64,000 nucleotides of DNA from Chromera velia (Eukaryota; Sar; Chromeraceae). The notes beneath the pieces were generated by a model that was given only the letters and a program-made list of their open reading frames with translations, ran no database searches and had not been told where the DNA came from. The DNA lies in the NCBI GenBank assembly GCA_018398765.1, contig JAHBMJ010000798.1:32118-96117 (forward strand), given 5' to 3'. A program made the position numbers and the translations under genes. Of this stretch, positions 53,562 to 64,000 are shown in pieces (the first letter of the stretch is position 1; every line of letters begins with the position of its first letter).

Positions 53562-56500
53562 TCACTCACAGACCTCTGAAAGCCGATCGATGCCCAAGGG
53601 CCGCAAAGCGTTTCCGTCAAGAATCAACAACCGCACAGGGATGCGGACTGCTGCTTGGTGCTGCGACGGCGTGCGCGAATTCTCTGCTATCAATTTCTCC
53701 AGTGCAGGTCTTCTCCTCCCTTCCCCGGGCACAGGGGGACGCGGAGATGCCCCCCTAGCAGAGGAGGCACGCGTNNNNNNNNNNNNNNNNNNNNNNNNNN
53801 NNNNNNNNNNNNNNNNNNNNNNNNNNNNNNNNNNNNNNNNNNNNNNNNNNNNNNNNNNNNNNNNNNNNNNNNNNNNNNNNNNNNNNNNNNNNNNNNNNNN
53901 NNNNNNNNNNNNNNNNNNNNNNNNNNNNNNNNNNNNNNNNNNNNNNNNNNNNNNNNNNNNNNNNNNNNNNNNNNNNNNNNNNNNNNNNNNNNNNNNNNNN
54001 CGCCCCCCCCGCCCAAGAGCGCACCAGACGACGAGGAAGCAGACACCCCCCCCACCCCACTGCGCCAATTTCGGGACACCCCAACGAGGGCTGAGGGCTC
54101 AAGCATGCATCCCCGGGAGGAAGCTGAAGGACCCAGCTGGGCCTCCAAACGACCACAGAGGAGGGAAGAGGGGGTTTGGGACTGACCGCACGGGGAGACG
54201 GAGGAAGCAAGCCGTCCCCCCCTCGGAGCATCTGCTGGCACAGTGACGGAATACGACCGGAGGCCTGCCTGCAGCAGCCGGCGAATTGCGGGCACACATG
54301 CGGGAGAGAGACGGTTATCAGTCAGGTCCACTGTGTGCAGCAGAGGGGTTGAGGGAGGCTGCAGGAGGGCAGAGACAAGTGCTTGGAGGTCTCTGTCTCC
54401 CAGACGGCAGGAGACTAGACGGAGGACCTTCAACCTTGCTACACTGTGGCCCTTGGAGGAGGCCGGAGGGTTGAGGGGTATGGCACCCATACTGCTCTTT
54501 TGATTCTCCTCATTGCCGTAGAGCATCTCTACCCACTGAGTTTTGCCTCTCCCACTCCAGTCTTCGTTTCTCACTTCTAAAGTTCCTGAGACAATCAGCC
54601 TTCTGGGACCGGCTTTTTCCTTTTCTCCTTTTTTCAAGGAATGGGCCTCTGCAGACAGGGAAAGGGGGGGGGGCTCACTGGTTTTTTTTTGCCCCCCAGA
54701 CTTTAGCCACAGACGGTCAGCATAGGACGTTCTGTAAGCTCGGTGAGGCTCAGGCCGTCTGCCTTCGCCCCCTTCAGTGTCTCTCTTCGAAGACAAGCGG
54801 GGGCTGGCGACCCTCTTTGGCAGACCCCTGGGGGTGGAGACTGCCGCCGCACTGCCGAGCACCCGTGCTGTCAGTGGAGGCTCTGTGGGCGCTTTCTGAA
54901 TGTAATGGCTGTCTGGAGGGGGTGAGGGGGAAAGGGAGACAGGGGGAGGGGGAAGGAATCTGGGAGAAGAGGTCTGAAGACCTTCGTTCGCCTTGAATAC
55001 CTTTCTCTTCCCCGTCCTTGACTCTGTTGCTAAGTCCACAGTGACAGCTTCCTCTGTGATCGCCTGTCTCTGCAGAGATTCTGCCTGCAGTTTGGGTGCC
55101 TTCTCCTCTGTCCTGGCGTCACCGTCTCTCGCGTCCTTCCCTTTCTTTGCAGAAAGAAGTACGGCAGCAGTGAGAACGCCCTCAGAAGCAGGGACGGTGA
55201 CGGGTTGTGGGGATTTGGCAGGAATGAACAGAGAATGAGAGGTCAGCGCGTCTCCTGCTGTCGTCCCCATTGACAGAGAGGCTGTCGGGAATGGGTTTGG
55301 GACAGAAACGGTGGGACGGGGGGAGAGATGGAGACTTGCGGGAGGGGTACAGCCGTCCAGCAGGAGCGTCAGAAGAGAAGAGGCAGGAAACGCCGCAAGC
55401 GCTCTGCAAGAAGAGAAGAAGAAACACGAGAGAACACATACGTGCAAACAAGAAGAAAAATCGAATGCATGCAGAAACAACGGCTGGAGTGACATTCAGG
55501 AGTCTACGCAGAGGTACTTTTCTGCCTTCTTAATGGCAAAGTCAACAAAGAAATTTTCTTCGACTTTCGTCCCCTTACGCACAGACTGCAAGAATGCGGA
55601 GCGTCTAAAAACAAAATATTACTTCTACTCAAAACTTTTGAATTTCTCCTCCAACCTGTCCGCTGCCCCACCTGCGCTTTCACCGTCTTCCCACCGCCCC
55701 CGCCTCCCCCCTCGGCTGACCTCTCGATGCCCTCCCACTGAGCCCCTGCCAGGGAATTCAGACCGAAGTCCAGTACCACCGATTCCGCAATTTCATCCGC
55801 ACTTCCAGGCACCACACCCCCCCCCCTCCACCTTACACCCCGGGCCTCCGACAGCATCTGCCTGCACGTCCGTGTGTCTGGAACATCAGCCAAACCCCCC
55901 TCCTGTACACCCAGACCGAACGTCAACGGCTTCTCTCCGATCACAGGAGAAGCACTGGCACCAATGGCCAAAGAAGGAACAGATGCGGCGGCGCGACAAA
56001 GTGATGCCGCAAGGGACGGAACGTCGAGGGTCTGTCCCGCAAGAAAAGCGCGCGAGTCCATACCTGAGGAGGCAAATGGTTGTTGGGACTTCAGAGTTGC
56101 CTCTCTGATCTCCAGAACCCCCCTCTCCCTTTCCTCCCCTGGAGGACACAAGAGTGCAGATGAGGCAGCAGAATCGGAAGACTGAAGACCCCCTCCCCCT
56201 CTGTCTGACTGATCGGAGACGGGAGAATGGGGAGATCCGATGTCCTCTCCCTGCTCCCTCCCCTCTTTTTTCCGTCTCCCTGTACACCTCTTCTCTCCCC
56301 TCTCGCCCTCCACAGAGAGCAGACCCTCCATCCGTCTGCTCTTCCGAAGTTCCACACGCCGCCGGTGCCCACTCGAGAGGAGACGAAGGAGAGTCAAGAG
56401 GTCCACTGCCTCAAGTCTCATCCCACTGCACACAGAAGAAAGAGAAAAAGAGGGCGAAGAGAAAGATCATGAAATCATCAAGTCGTGGTCACAGGAAGGG

Positions 56501-59500
56501 TCATGCATGGCACGAGGAAGCAGGGTTTGTTTGGTTTTGCTGATGACGAAGTAGCAAGTTGTTCTTTTAATGGGTTTGCTCATTGTGAGCCATTAGGGGA
56601 AACTGGGAACGGATGAGCGACCTGGTGAGAACAAAGAAGCTGATGAGACAGACAGAATGTGGGTGTCTTTGCATGACTATTAGAGTTTGATGAGAGTCTT
56701 TTCTTGACGGTGGGAGTCTGTTTTTGAGTGGAGGAGTCTCTCGTCTCTTGACGATGAAGGAAGGCATGCTGCTGACTGTGAAAGTATGTGCAAGACTTTG
56801 AAACTCTGTACGTCAATGTGATAGTTGGAAGGAAAAAAAGGGACTGCGATTGCAATCCTTTCTCGAAAAGACGATTCACTCACCGAATTCCCAACCGCTC
56901 AAACCTCCACGAATTGCCCTCCATCGACGCCTCCACTCTGTCTCTGTCAGTCCCTCCAGACCCCCCCCCGCCCAATCCAGAAAGAAGCAGACGCTCACTG
57001 TGGTCGCTCCCCGCACTCAAGATATCCAACACCCCCCCCAACTTGAGGGGATTCCCCGACACACTCAGGGATGCAAACCCAAACCGACGCCGAGCACGGA
57101 GACGGGACTCCAACCGACCCGACGAAACCACAGGGTCACCATCCCATACCTCCCCCAAATCCCCTGCCTGCATTTGAATGCGATTCCGAATGGAATTCTT
57201 CAATCGTTCTCTACGCAGTCTTTCAAGTTTCTCCTTCCACCTTGCCCGCTTCTCTGTGCTCTTCTTCTCTAGAGAATCTCTCCACCGCCCTCCCCCGAAC
57301 GTTGCAGGCACACTCCCCTCAATGTCTTTCGCAGCGCTGGTACTCGACCGCAAACGCGCCTTTCGGGACCGTTCCAAAGCCCTGGCGGTTGGGCTCTTTG
57401 TCTCCATCCCGATTCTTCCCGGAGACGCAAACTGACCAGGGCTCGAGGAGGCGGCAACCACCGTCTCCCTCACCCAACCAGACCCCGGCAGTCTCTTCGT
57501 GGGAGAGAGGGACACTGCGACTCCCCCCCCACCCTGTGACTGTCGGGGAGATCCTGCTGAAGGCGAGCTCAGAGGGAATGGAGGACAGGCCTCTGGGTCC
57601 CCACAGAGGGCCGCCGCCCCCTGTGCGTCCATCCCCAGGACGTTCTTGGCGTTCTGAGGATCCAGAGCGTTGTCCGAGATATCCAGAGAACGGAGGCCCA
57701 GCGCCTTTGCGGAGAGGAAAATTGCAGTCGCACCAACACCAGTCAGCTGGCAACTTGCCACTGCACAAGAGGCAGATTCAAAACAGGATGGAAGAGCAAA
57801 AGAAATCATGTGTTTTCTGTTCTTCGTTGTGATCTCAGGACATTCGTCAGGCAAAAATGCAACCAAAAGGAAGAGATGTGGCAGCTTCGTGTTTTTCGAA
57901 GGCTGAATCGTCCGCGGGCACATGACACGCATAAATCCATGCTGTCTCAGCATAATAGAAGTAGCACTGCAACATCATTGTGAAAGAAGAAGAGCGTGAT
58001 GAAGAAATGAGAAACGACCATGACAGAAAAAAGAGTGCTGCGGGTCTGCGCAAGAAAAAAAATAATCCAGAGACTCACATCGAAGCGTCTGGAGTCCCAA
58101 GCTTGGAAGTTCCTCATCCTCCAACACCCCCCCTCCCTCCTCCGTCCATCCTCCCCTGTTGATGCTCACGCTCACGCTCTCCCTCCCGGACCTCCTTGCC
58201 TCCTTCCACAGAAACCTTGCCAGCAGGTCCCCCCCCCCTTTCCTTAGAGGGTTGTTGGAGAGGTCAAGGAACTGGAGCCCTCTGTTGGCCTGCACGCACC
58301 CACGCAGGCATCCGACCGAATGGATTAGTGTCTCTACCGTTTCAGACAAAACGCATCTGTCTGCATAGACATGCCATTTCGGTACACTCACACCGTTCTG
58401 CACAGTGAAGCAAAAAGCAGAGAACGACAACCTGGAAGGAAGTTGCTGATCCTCTGAACGAGCCGATACATCTTTGCAGGAAGCAACGAAGGACAGAAGG
58501 CACTCCTGGATCCATTAAATCCAGGCAGAAATGTGACAATATCTTCTCTCAAGAACATGAATAAACCACTACAAAACTTCCCACACTTCCACCTCACACA
58601 GACCCCCAAACCCACCTTCAAGAAGTCCAGAAGGTATCTGACTCCTGTCTGGCTGATACCGTTCCCTCTCAGGTTCAGACGCTCCAACCCTGCGGACATG
58701 AGGGCAGACGCACGGAGGAAGGCCTCTGCAAACACCCCGAACGCCCCCCCTCCTCCAGGCCCCTCCCTCTTCCCTTCCCCTGCAGTTGTCGAAGGTGTTT
58801 TCCCCGTGGCAAATGGAGACGCGTCAGGAGCCCGTCCGTCTCCCTCATTGCTCCCCGTCTCCCCGTCAGTTGCCCCAAACATCCGGAAAGGCGTTCTGCT
58901 GCCGCCGTTCACTCCCGTCTCCCCCGCGTCTGCAAGAGCCGCCAGTCCTGTTGGAGGTGCAAACGCAGGCTCGGGTAGACGGGTGAAGGCCTCCGAAAGC
59001 GCGCCACAGAGCAGACGCAGCCCGGCATCGCTCAGGTTGCTTTCACTCTGCGGGCATTCACGAGGACAGAAAATAAAGAAGAATGGCTCAGAGACTGGAC
59101 GAAAGTTTGCAAGTGAGAGAAAAGGGGACGGGCAGAAGAGTAAATGGAGAACGGAAGACGAACGGGTCTTTCTTATTAGCGGTAGCTGGCAGGACAAGCA
59201 GCGAGAGAGACACGAAAGGAAGGACGAGAAAAAAGAAAGCTGACGGACCAAGTCAAGAGCCCTCAGACGAGAGAAGTCGGGACTTGCGGAAAGAACAAAA
59301 CACCGAAGGGCGTCTGCAAAGAGGTCTCCTGCAGAAAGATCCACGCAGAAAAAAGAGCATGGTTGCCCCAAGTTGGCGGAGAACAGAGCGTATACTTTTG
59401 CTTTGTAGTGCCACAAAAGACGGGAGGGAGTGCACGGGCCTTTCTTTTCTGGCCTGGTGCATGCGTGGTGTGTTTTTCTCTTCCTGTCCCCTCCTTCAAG

Positions 59501-62500
59501 TTCGGTAGCAATGCTGTCCTCCGCATCTTCTGCTGTCCTTACCGTCGTACTACACCCCCATCTATTTGTCAAAGCATGACCAAACGATGCATCCCGTCAA
59601 AGCCTCCCCGCCCTTGCACATCTTCAGAGTGTCTGGCTGCCTCCTGTCCAGATTTGGAACTCACCGTGAGAGTGTGCACCAAAAGATACGGATTGCATCT
59701 GTCCGAGAAGCCGAGCTGCCTGCAGACACACCCACGCACACACAAGTAGAGAGAGAGGGGTGGGGTGGGGTGGGGTGGGGTGGGGTGGGGTGGGAAAAGG
59801 ATGAAAGGAATGTAAAGAAAATCCACATTTCTTACTGAGGGAAGTTTCCGCTTTCCTGCCTTCGAGACAGAAGACACCACACACAGAGAGAATCACCTGA
59901 AGCCAACCCACAGAGAGAGAATCTCCTGAAGCCAACCTCCCATCGCCATTTGTCGAATTTGGACAGCAGAAGAGAGACGGGCGAAACCGAACGTTGAACA
60001 AACGAAAGACACAGACCCGCCGACTAACAGCAAGACATGCAGGACAGATAAACAGACCGACAGCCAAGAGGACTGACTGACCACTCGGAGTCGATGCTGG
60101 TCAAATTGGTGACCTGAGATGTCCACACTCTCAACGCTGCAGAGAAAGTGTGGATGAACATTCTATGAATTTTGCGATTAGGCGCGCAATCTCGAAAGTC
60201 TTCTGGTACGAAAAGAACAGCTTCCTGTGTGACCTTTCCAGAGCTGCGTTGTCCATACACTCTCTCCATGAACACTCCATCCTCTCCTCCAAAAGAGATT
60301 CTAAATCTCCCTTCTTCCCGCGCCTCAACGGTCTGCAGAGAACACCAAAAACTCACCGTCAAACAACGACTGCGAGAACAACAGAGACAGACACAAACCC
60401 ACCCACCGACCAACCTCTGAAGACAGTGTCGCAACGCCCTCAGGACAGTAGGACGACGGCTCGCAACCTGCAGCCACATCATCTCATCCCGTGTGTTCCT
60501 TTTGATCTTTCCATCCATCCATCGATGCAGAGCCCTTCATCTGTTCCCGTACAGTCAGCTGGTGGTGCCTCAAAGACGAACAGAAAAGTGAATCGAGAGA
60601 GATATTTTGACCTCAAGAAATGTTCTTCACGAGCTCTACAGATTTCCTTCAGATAAAAAAGAAAGCCTTCATGATTTGTCCAACCCAACGAAGAGACATA
60701 CGCACGAGCCCCCCCCCATCCCCTCCCTTCTCCACTGACCAGAGGATCAAAGCTCAGCCGAGTGTTCCTCAACGAGAGGACCCGGAGAGAACCGTCAGGG
60801 GGGTACCGCTCCAGGCACTCTCCCAGGAGATCTGCTCACTCGCACACACACATGTGCACCCACAAAAACGTACACAAAGACAAAAAATTACACACGAAGA
60901 CAAAACAGGCGAGCACGAAAACCCTTGCTTGCGCACGCAAAGCCAAACGGCGCAGACAGAAGACAATCAACACTACAGGAAGCGCGCACCTTCTTTTACC
61001 TTGCACACAGCTGCATTCTCTTGTTCTGTCTGTCTGTCTGTCTGTCTTCGTCTGTCTTTCTAAGCCATCGTGACGGCGAGCCGCGTCTGGACCCCAATAC
61101 GCTTGCACCTGTCAAGAGCTCCTCTTGCCTCCTACTTTGCCAGCCGTCTTCTCTTTCTCGTCAGATTGCCTCTCTACTGCTCCTCTCGTCCCCTCCCAAA
61201 ACTGATGCACACACACTCATGCAGACTTCTCTTTCTGGACTCACTTTGGGGGTCTGAGAGGTCGTTGTGGGAGAGAGAGAGGCTCTCAAGGATGAGGGTC
61301 GCCCAGGGACTCGACACAAACCTGAACCCGTATGCCAAGAAAAAAAGGAACATATGTACACACAAACACACAAAATTCAGACAAAGAAACAGGCTGTCTT
61401 GATGGAAATTGACGAAGCAGCCTGAATAGGCAAAACAACAAAAAAAACTGTGACACCCGGCCACCACCACAACCACTTTCCCACCCACCAACCGAGAGAG
61501 CGAAGGCATGCCAGGAGTCCCGATGGAGTTGCGGGAGAGGTCGAGGGCCTTCAATTGCCAGTGGCTGCTGTCTGCATAAAGGGAGGGAGGGAAGCGAAAG
61601 GAAAGGAAGGATGCAGACGGGGTGATTTGTCTTTTCCGGGTCGATTTGAAGATGAGACAAGATAGGGAGAAGAGTACTAATGAGCAGGGACATCTGAATT
61701 ACCATACAAACACTTTCCATTTAAACAGGAAGGAGGTGGACTCCCATCTCCCTCACCAATGCAGAACAGAACCACGGTTCTCGAAATGCACAAATGTCAC
61801 TCGCGGCCTCGTTTCCAGACTCGCCTGCAGGGGAGCGACTATACCAATGACCACCCCACTTCAACTTCGAGACGGATGCAACCTTGAAGAGCATCGGTCT
61901 CTTACCCAAAGAGAATTCAGAACAACCAACCCCACCAAGAAAGACACTGACTGAACACGTACCCCACTGACCAACCAGCATTTGAGAGGACCTCCATACC
62001 CACATCCCCTATCCCACACCGAACTGCAACCAGGTAGCACAATGATGCAGCAAGACAACACAAGCCGATGCATGGGGCAACGAGGAATTGTGCGTCGGAG
62101 GCAACGAACAAGTATACGTAGCGACGAAGATGTTCCTGACTTCCTCTATTGGGAAACACATGCCACGCACTTACCTGACTATCTCCACCATGCATAACGA
62201 ACAAGAAAAGGAAAGAACAGAACTCCAAGCCACGCTGAGGGTGCCGGTACAGACAGCCTCGATTGCCTTCCTGCTCCCCCCCCACTTGATCCTCCCTGCC
62301 GACTCACCTAATTTCAGCTCTCTCAACGCGATCCCAACCCCCCTCAGCAGGCTCTCTCGCTCTGAAAGCGTCCCTCTCCCCCCCCCCTTTCCCTTGCCAA
62401 CCCCTGCAGCCCCCCCGAGGCCCTTCAGGAGCACCGCAAGAAGGTGAGGCTGCAGCTGGTTGTATGAGAGGTCCTGCGCAGACAAACAGACGGACAGGCA

Positions 62501-63989
62501 GAGAGGGAGGGAGGGCGGTCCATGTATGTGGGAGCAGGCATAAGCGGTTCCTCGAGTGCAGCAGAGGAAGGAGGCGCGATGAGGAATTGAGGCGAACAAG
62601 TGCTTGTTTTCGCAAGGCTATTTCTACACTTCAGGCCAGGGAATCGTCAAGCGCCCAAGCCACCATAGAGGCCTACAAACAGACAGACAGACTGGCTGAC
62701 TGACCAGTCGGAGAAGTCGGCAGTCAGGAGAGCAGAGGAACCTGGCAATGGACTCTACTGCTTCCCCCACCTGCACGCCCACATTGCAGAGCAGCTGACA
62801 TTTGAGACATCCTTACTGTCGATTCCAAGGTATCGACTGTCAAAAGGATACGCATGGTTGTCAACCAAACGGAAAGAACATACTACCGGGAAGCAGGTGG
62901 ACAGACGGACAGACAAGAACGTACTCAAGGAGACAGATAGCCAGACTTTCCCTGACCGAACCGAAAGACGGGGGCACTCCAGAAAAGGCGGGGAGAGGCA
63001 AAGAGGGGACTGGAACAAGGGGACGAGTAAGGAAGAAAGCGAGGGGAGTCAGGTGGGAGTAGTCATTGGGAGAGTCGGAAGATGATATCCTGATCACGCC
63101 ATCAGGTCCGGATCTTTCCGTCCTGTGTCAGCAGGGAAGCGAAGGAGACTGATGAAGGTGCTCAGAGGGGGACGAAGAGAGAAAGAGCGGATTCACAGAG
63201 AAGAATAGAACTCACGAAAGTGCTGGCAAGAGAGAGGCTCTCCAGGGCCGAGCGACTCAACTCTAGATGCTCCACCAATTCCTGTACGCACACAAGCAAA
63301 CAAGCAAATTGACACGCAGATCAATAGGTGAACAAAAGGGTGTAAAAAGTGCAAAAGATTAGGTTAGGGCTAGAGGCCATCGGCGGTGGGGGACCCCCCC
63401 ACAATCCCGGCGATACAAATATGAAATCCCATACGAAAAACCCAAAGAAAGCAGCACACGCATTTTGTTCCTTTGAAGCAACCATACTTCAGTTTATGGT
63501 CATAGACAGAGACGGAAAGAGATAAAAAGCCGGTGCTTCCTCTTCTCTGTGTCTCGCTTCTGCAGAGGGGAGGAGCAGGTATCAGACTGACTGACTGACT
63601 GACGTTGACTCCGGACGCCGTGAGGTGGCACCCTGAGAGGTTCAGAATGCGGAGTTGCGGCACCTGAGTGGCAAGGATGGAGAGGAGGGGCCTGGATCGG
63701 AGGGCAGGCCAGGTCAGGTTGTTCTGGGCTACATCCACTGCAGTCAGAAAGAGGACAGAGGGAAGGAGACGGGATAATGCGTCCGAGAGAAAGAGGTCGC
63801 GCCGGAAGGCAGGGATCCAAGTCCAACGGTTACATCGAGACTTGAGTACAGGAAAGAAAAAAGTAGGAGAAGCCCTTGATGAGACTGACAGTAAACGATC
63901 CCATTCCGGAGTTCTTCACAGGAGAGCAACGCCTCGATCTGCCCTGGGTGGAGGTGGCAGTTCTTCAGACTGAGGCCTACTCGTACCAT
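51827..63989 (-). CDS. Very large leucine-rich-repeat protein (5' end outside window)
   Basis: Exons resolved from the 5' side: 63920-63989 (partial), 63604-63737, 63216-63281, 62705-62770, 62308-62473, then LRR exons near 62000, 61800, 61540, 61270, 60780, 60450, 60290, 60110, 59690 and 59290. Next come 58616-59047, 58079-58397, 56884-57760, 55672-56425, about 55405 to 54001, gap, 53774-53574, 52758-53192, about 52516-52283, and a last exon stopping at 51827. LRR lines seen: GLSLKNCHLHPGQIEALL, LRILNLSGCHLTASG, LRLDLSYNQLQPHLL (joined), LKALDLSRNSIGTPG, LRALDLSESNLSDAG (joined), LERLNLRGNGISQTG, LQFLDLSNNPLRKGG, LRSLDISDNALDPQN, LTSLNVSDNVLGLRG, LRMLDVSSC. Long Ser/Pro/Gly-rich inserts lie between repeats. 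No enzyme domain. The role is probably scaffolding. Some exon phases (55.4, 61.6 and 52.0 kb) remain unsettled; the ATG at 63989 may be internal. Confidence 0.7.
53531..53562 (+). repeat. AC microsatellite
   Basis: (AC)n next to the donor of the exon 53574-53774 of the minus-strand LRR gene (sense: GTCTGTGAGTGAGTGTG...). Confidence 0.85.
53775..54000. other. Assembly gap (226 N) inside an LRR-gene exon
   Basis: Both sides are open in coding frames on the minus strand (GALLGGG to the right, TRASSARGASPRPP to the left), so the gap removes part of a coding exon or a short intron. Confidence 1.
59757..59795 (+). repeat. GGGGT pentanucleotide repeat
   Basis: About seven GGGGT units in an intron of the minus-strand LRR gene, about 30 bases upstream (in sense) of a 3' splice site; the transcript would carry CCCCA repeats. 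Confidence 0.95.
61022..61056 (+). repeat. TCTG microsatellite
   Basis: (TCTG)n within an intron of the minus-strand LRR gene, in antisense orientation to that gene. Confidence 0.9.
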
Positions 63990-64000
63990 CTTTTCTGTGG

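Overview
The window is nuclear DNA of an intron-rich protist. I infer a photosynthetic alveolate of the chromerid type (closest in feel to Chromera velia). The grounds are: organelle-type helical-repeat RNA-binding proteins; a 5-aminolevulinate synthase remnant (chromerids make haem and chlorophyll precursors with ALAS); GT-AG introns full of TCTG/TCAG microsatellites; and an N-terminal leader on one gene that resembles a signal peptide followed by a transit peptide, as used for a complex red plastid. The species name is inference; no marker gene settles it.

Layout. 1-2430: no gene I can defend. 2598-10735 (+): a nine-exon gene, reading frame closed exactly by GT-AG splicing (4,881 nt, 1,626 aa), fusing FASTK/OPR/HPR-like helical repeats to an RluA-type pseudouridine synthase. 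10736-16840: AT-rich, repeat-rich interval with one interrupted ORF, a pair of inverted palindromic repeats and large microsatellites. 16842-26210 (-): protein kinase with atypical catalytic loop (MQDFSLEN) and DPG motif, followed by a very long disordered GC-rich tail. 26743-26945: GC-rich palindromic island, probably a promoter region. 27900-28300 (+): fragment of ALAS. 28650-30560: partly duplicated, microsatellite-packed block. 30818-31634 (+): three-exon gene for a 102-aa membrane protein. 31700-34110: a small secreted-protein-like ORF running into a direct-repeat pair, then a MITE-like element. 34.5-40.35 kb (+): ten-exon CLC chloride channel/antiporter with a CBS pair. 40.35-42.98 kb: no gene seen. 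43467-48493 (+): eight-exon leucine-rich-repeat (LRR) protein, 875 aa. 48.6-51.07 kb (+): decayed LINE reverse transcriptase. 51.1-51.8 kb: AT-rich, hairpin MITE-like element. 51827-63989 (-): very large LRR gene, 5' part outside the window, interrupted by a 226-base assembly gap.

Two genome-scale patterns stand out. First, tetranucleotide microsatellites repeatedly begin at the 5' splice site (GTCTGTCTG..., GTCAGTCAG...) or end in the polypyrimidine tract of the 3' splice site. Second, short GC-rich, CGCGCG/GCATGC palindromic islands sit just upstream of plus-strand genes, some followed by a TATA-like box. The most interesting gene is the helical-repeat/pseudouridine-synthase fusion, which suggests a sequence-addressed RNA pseudouridylation enzyme, probably organellar.
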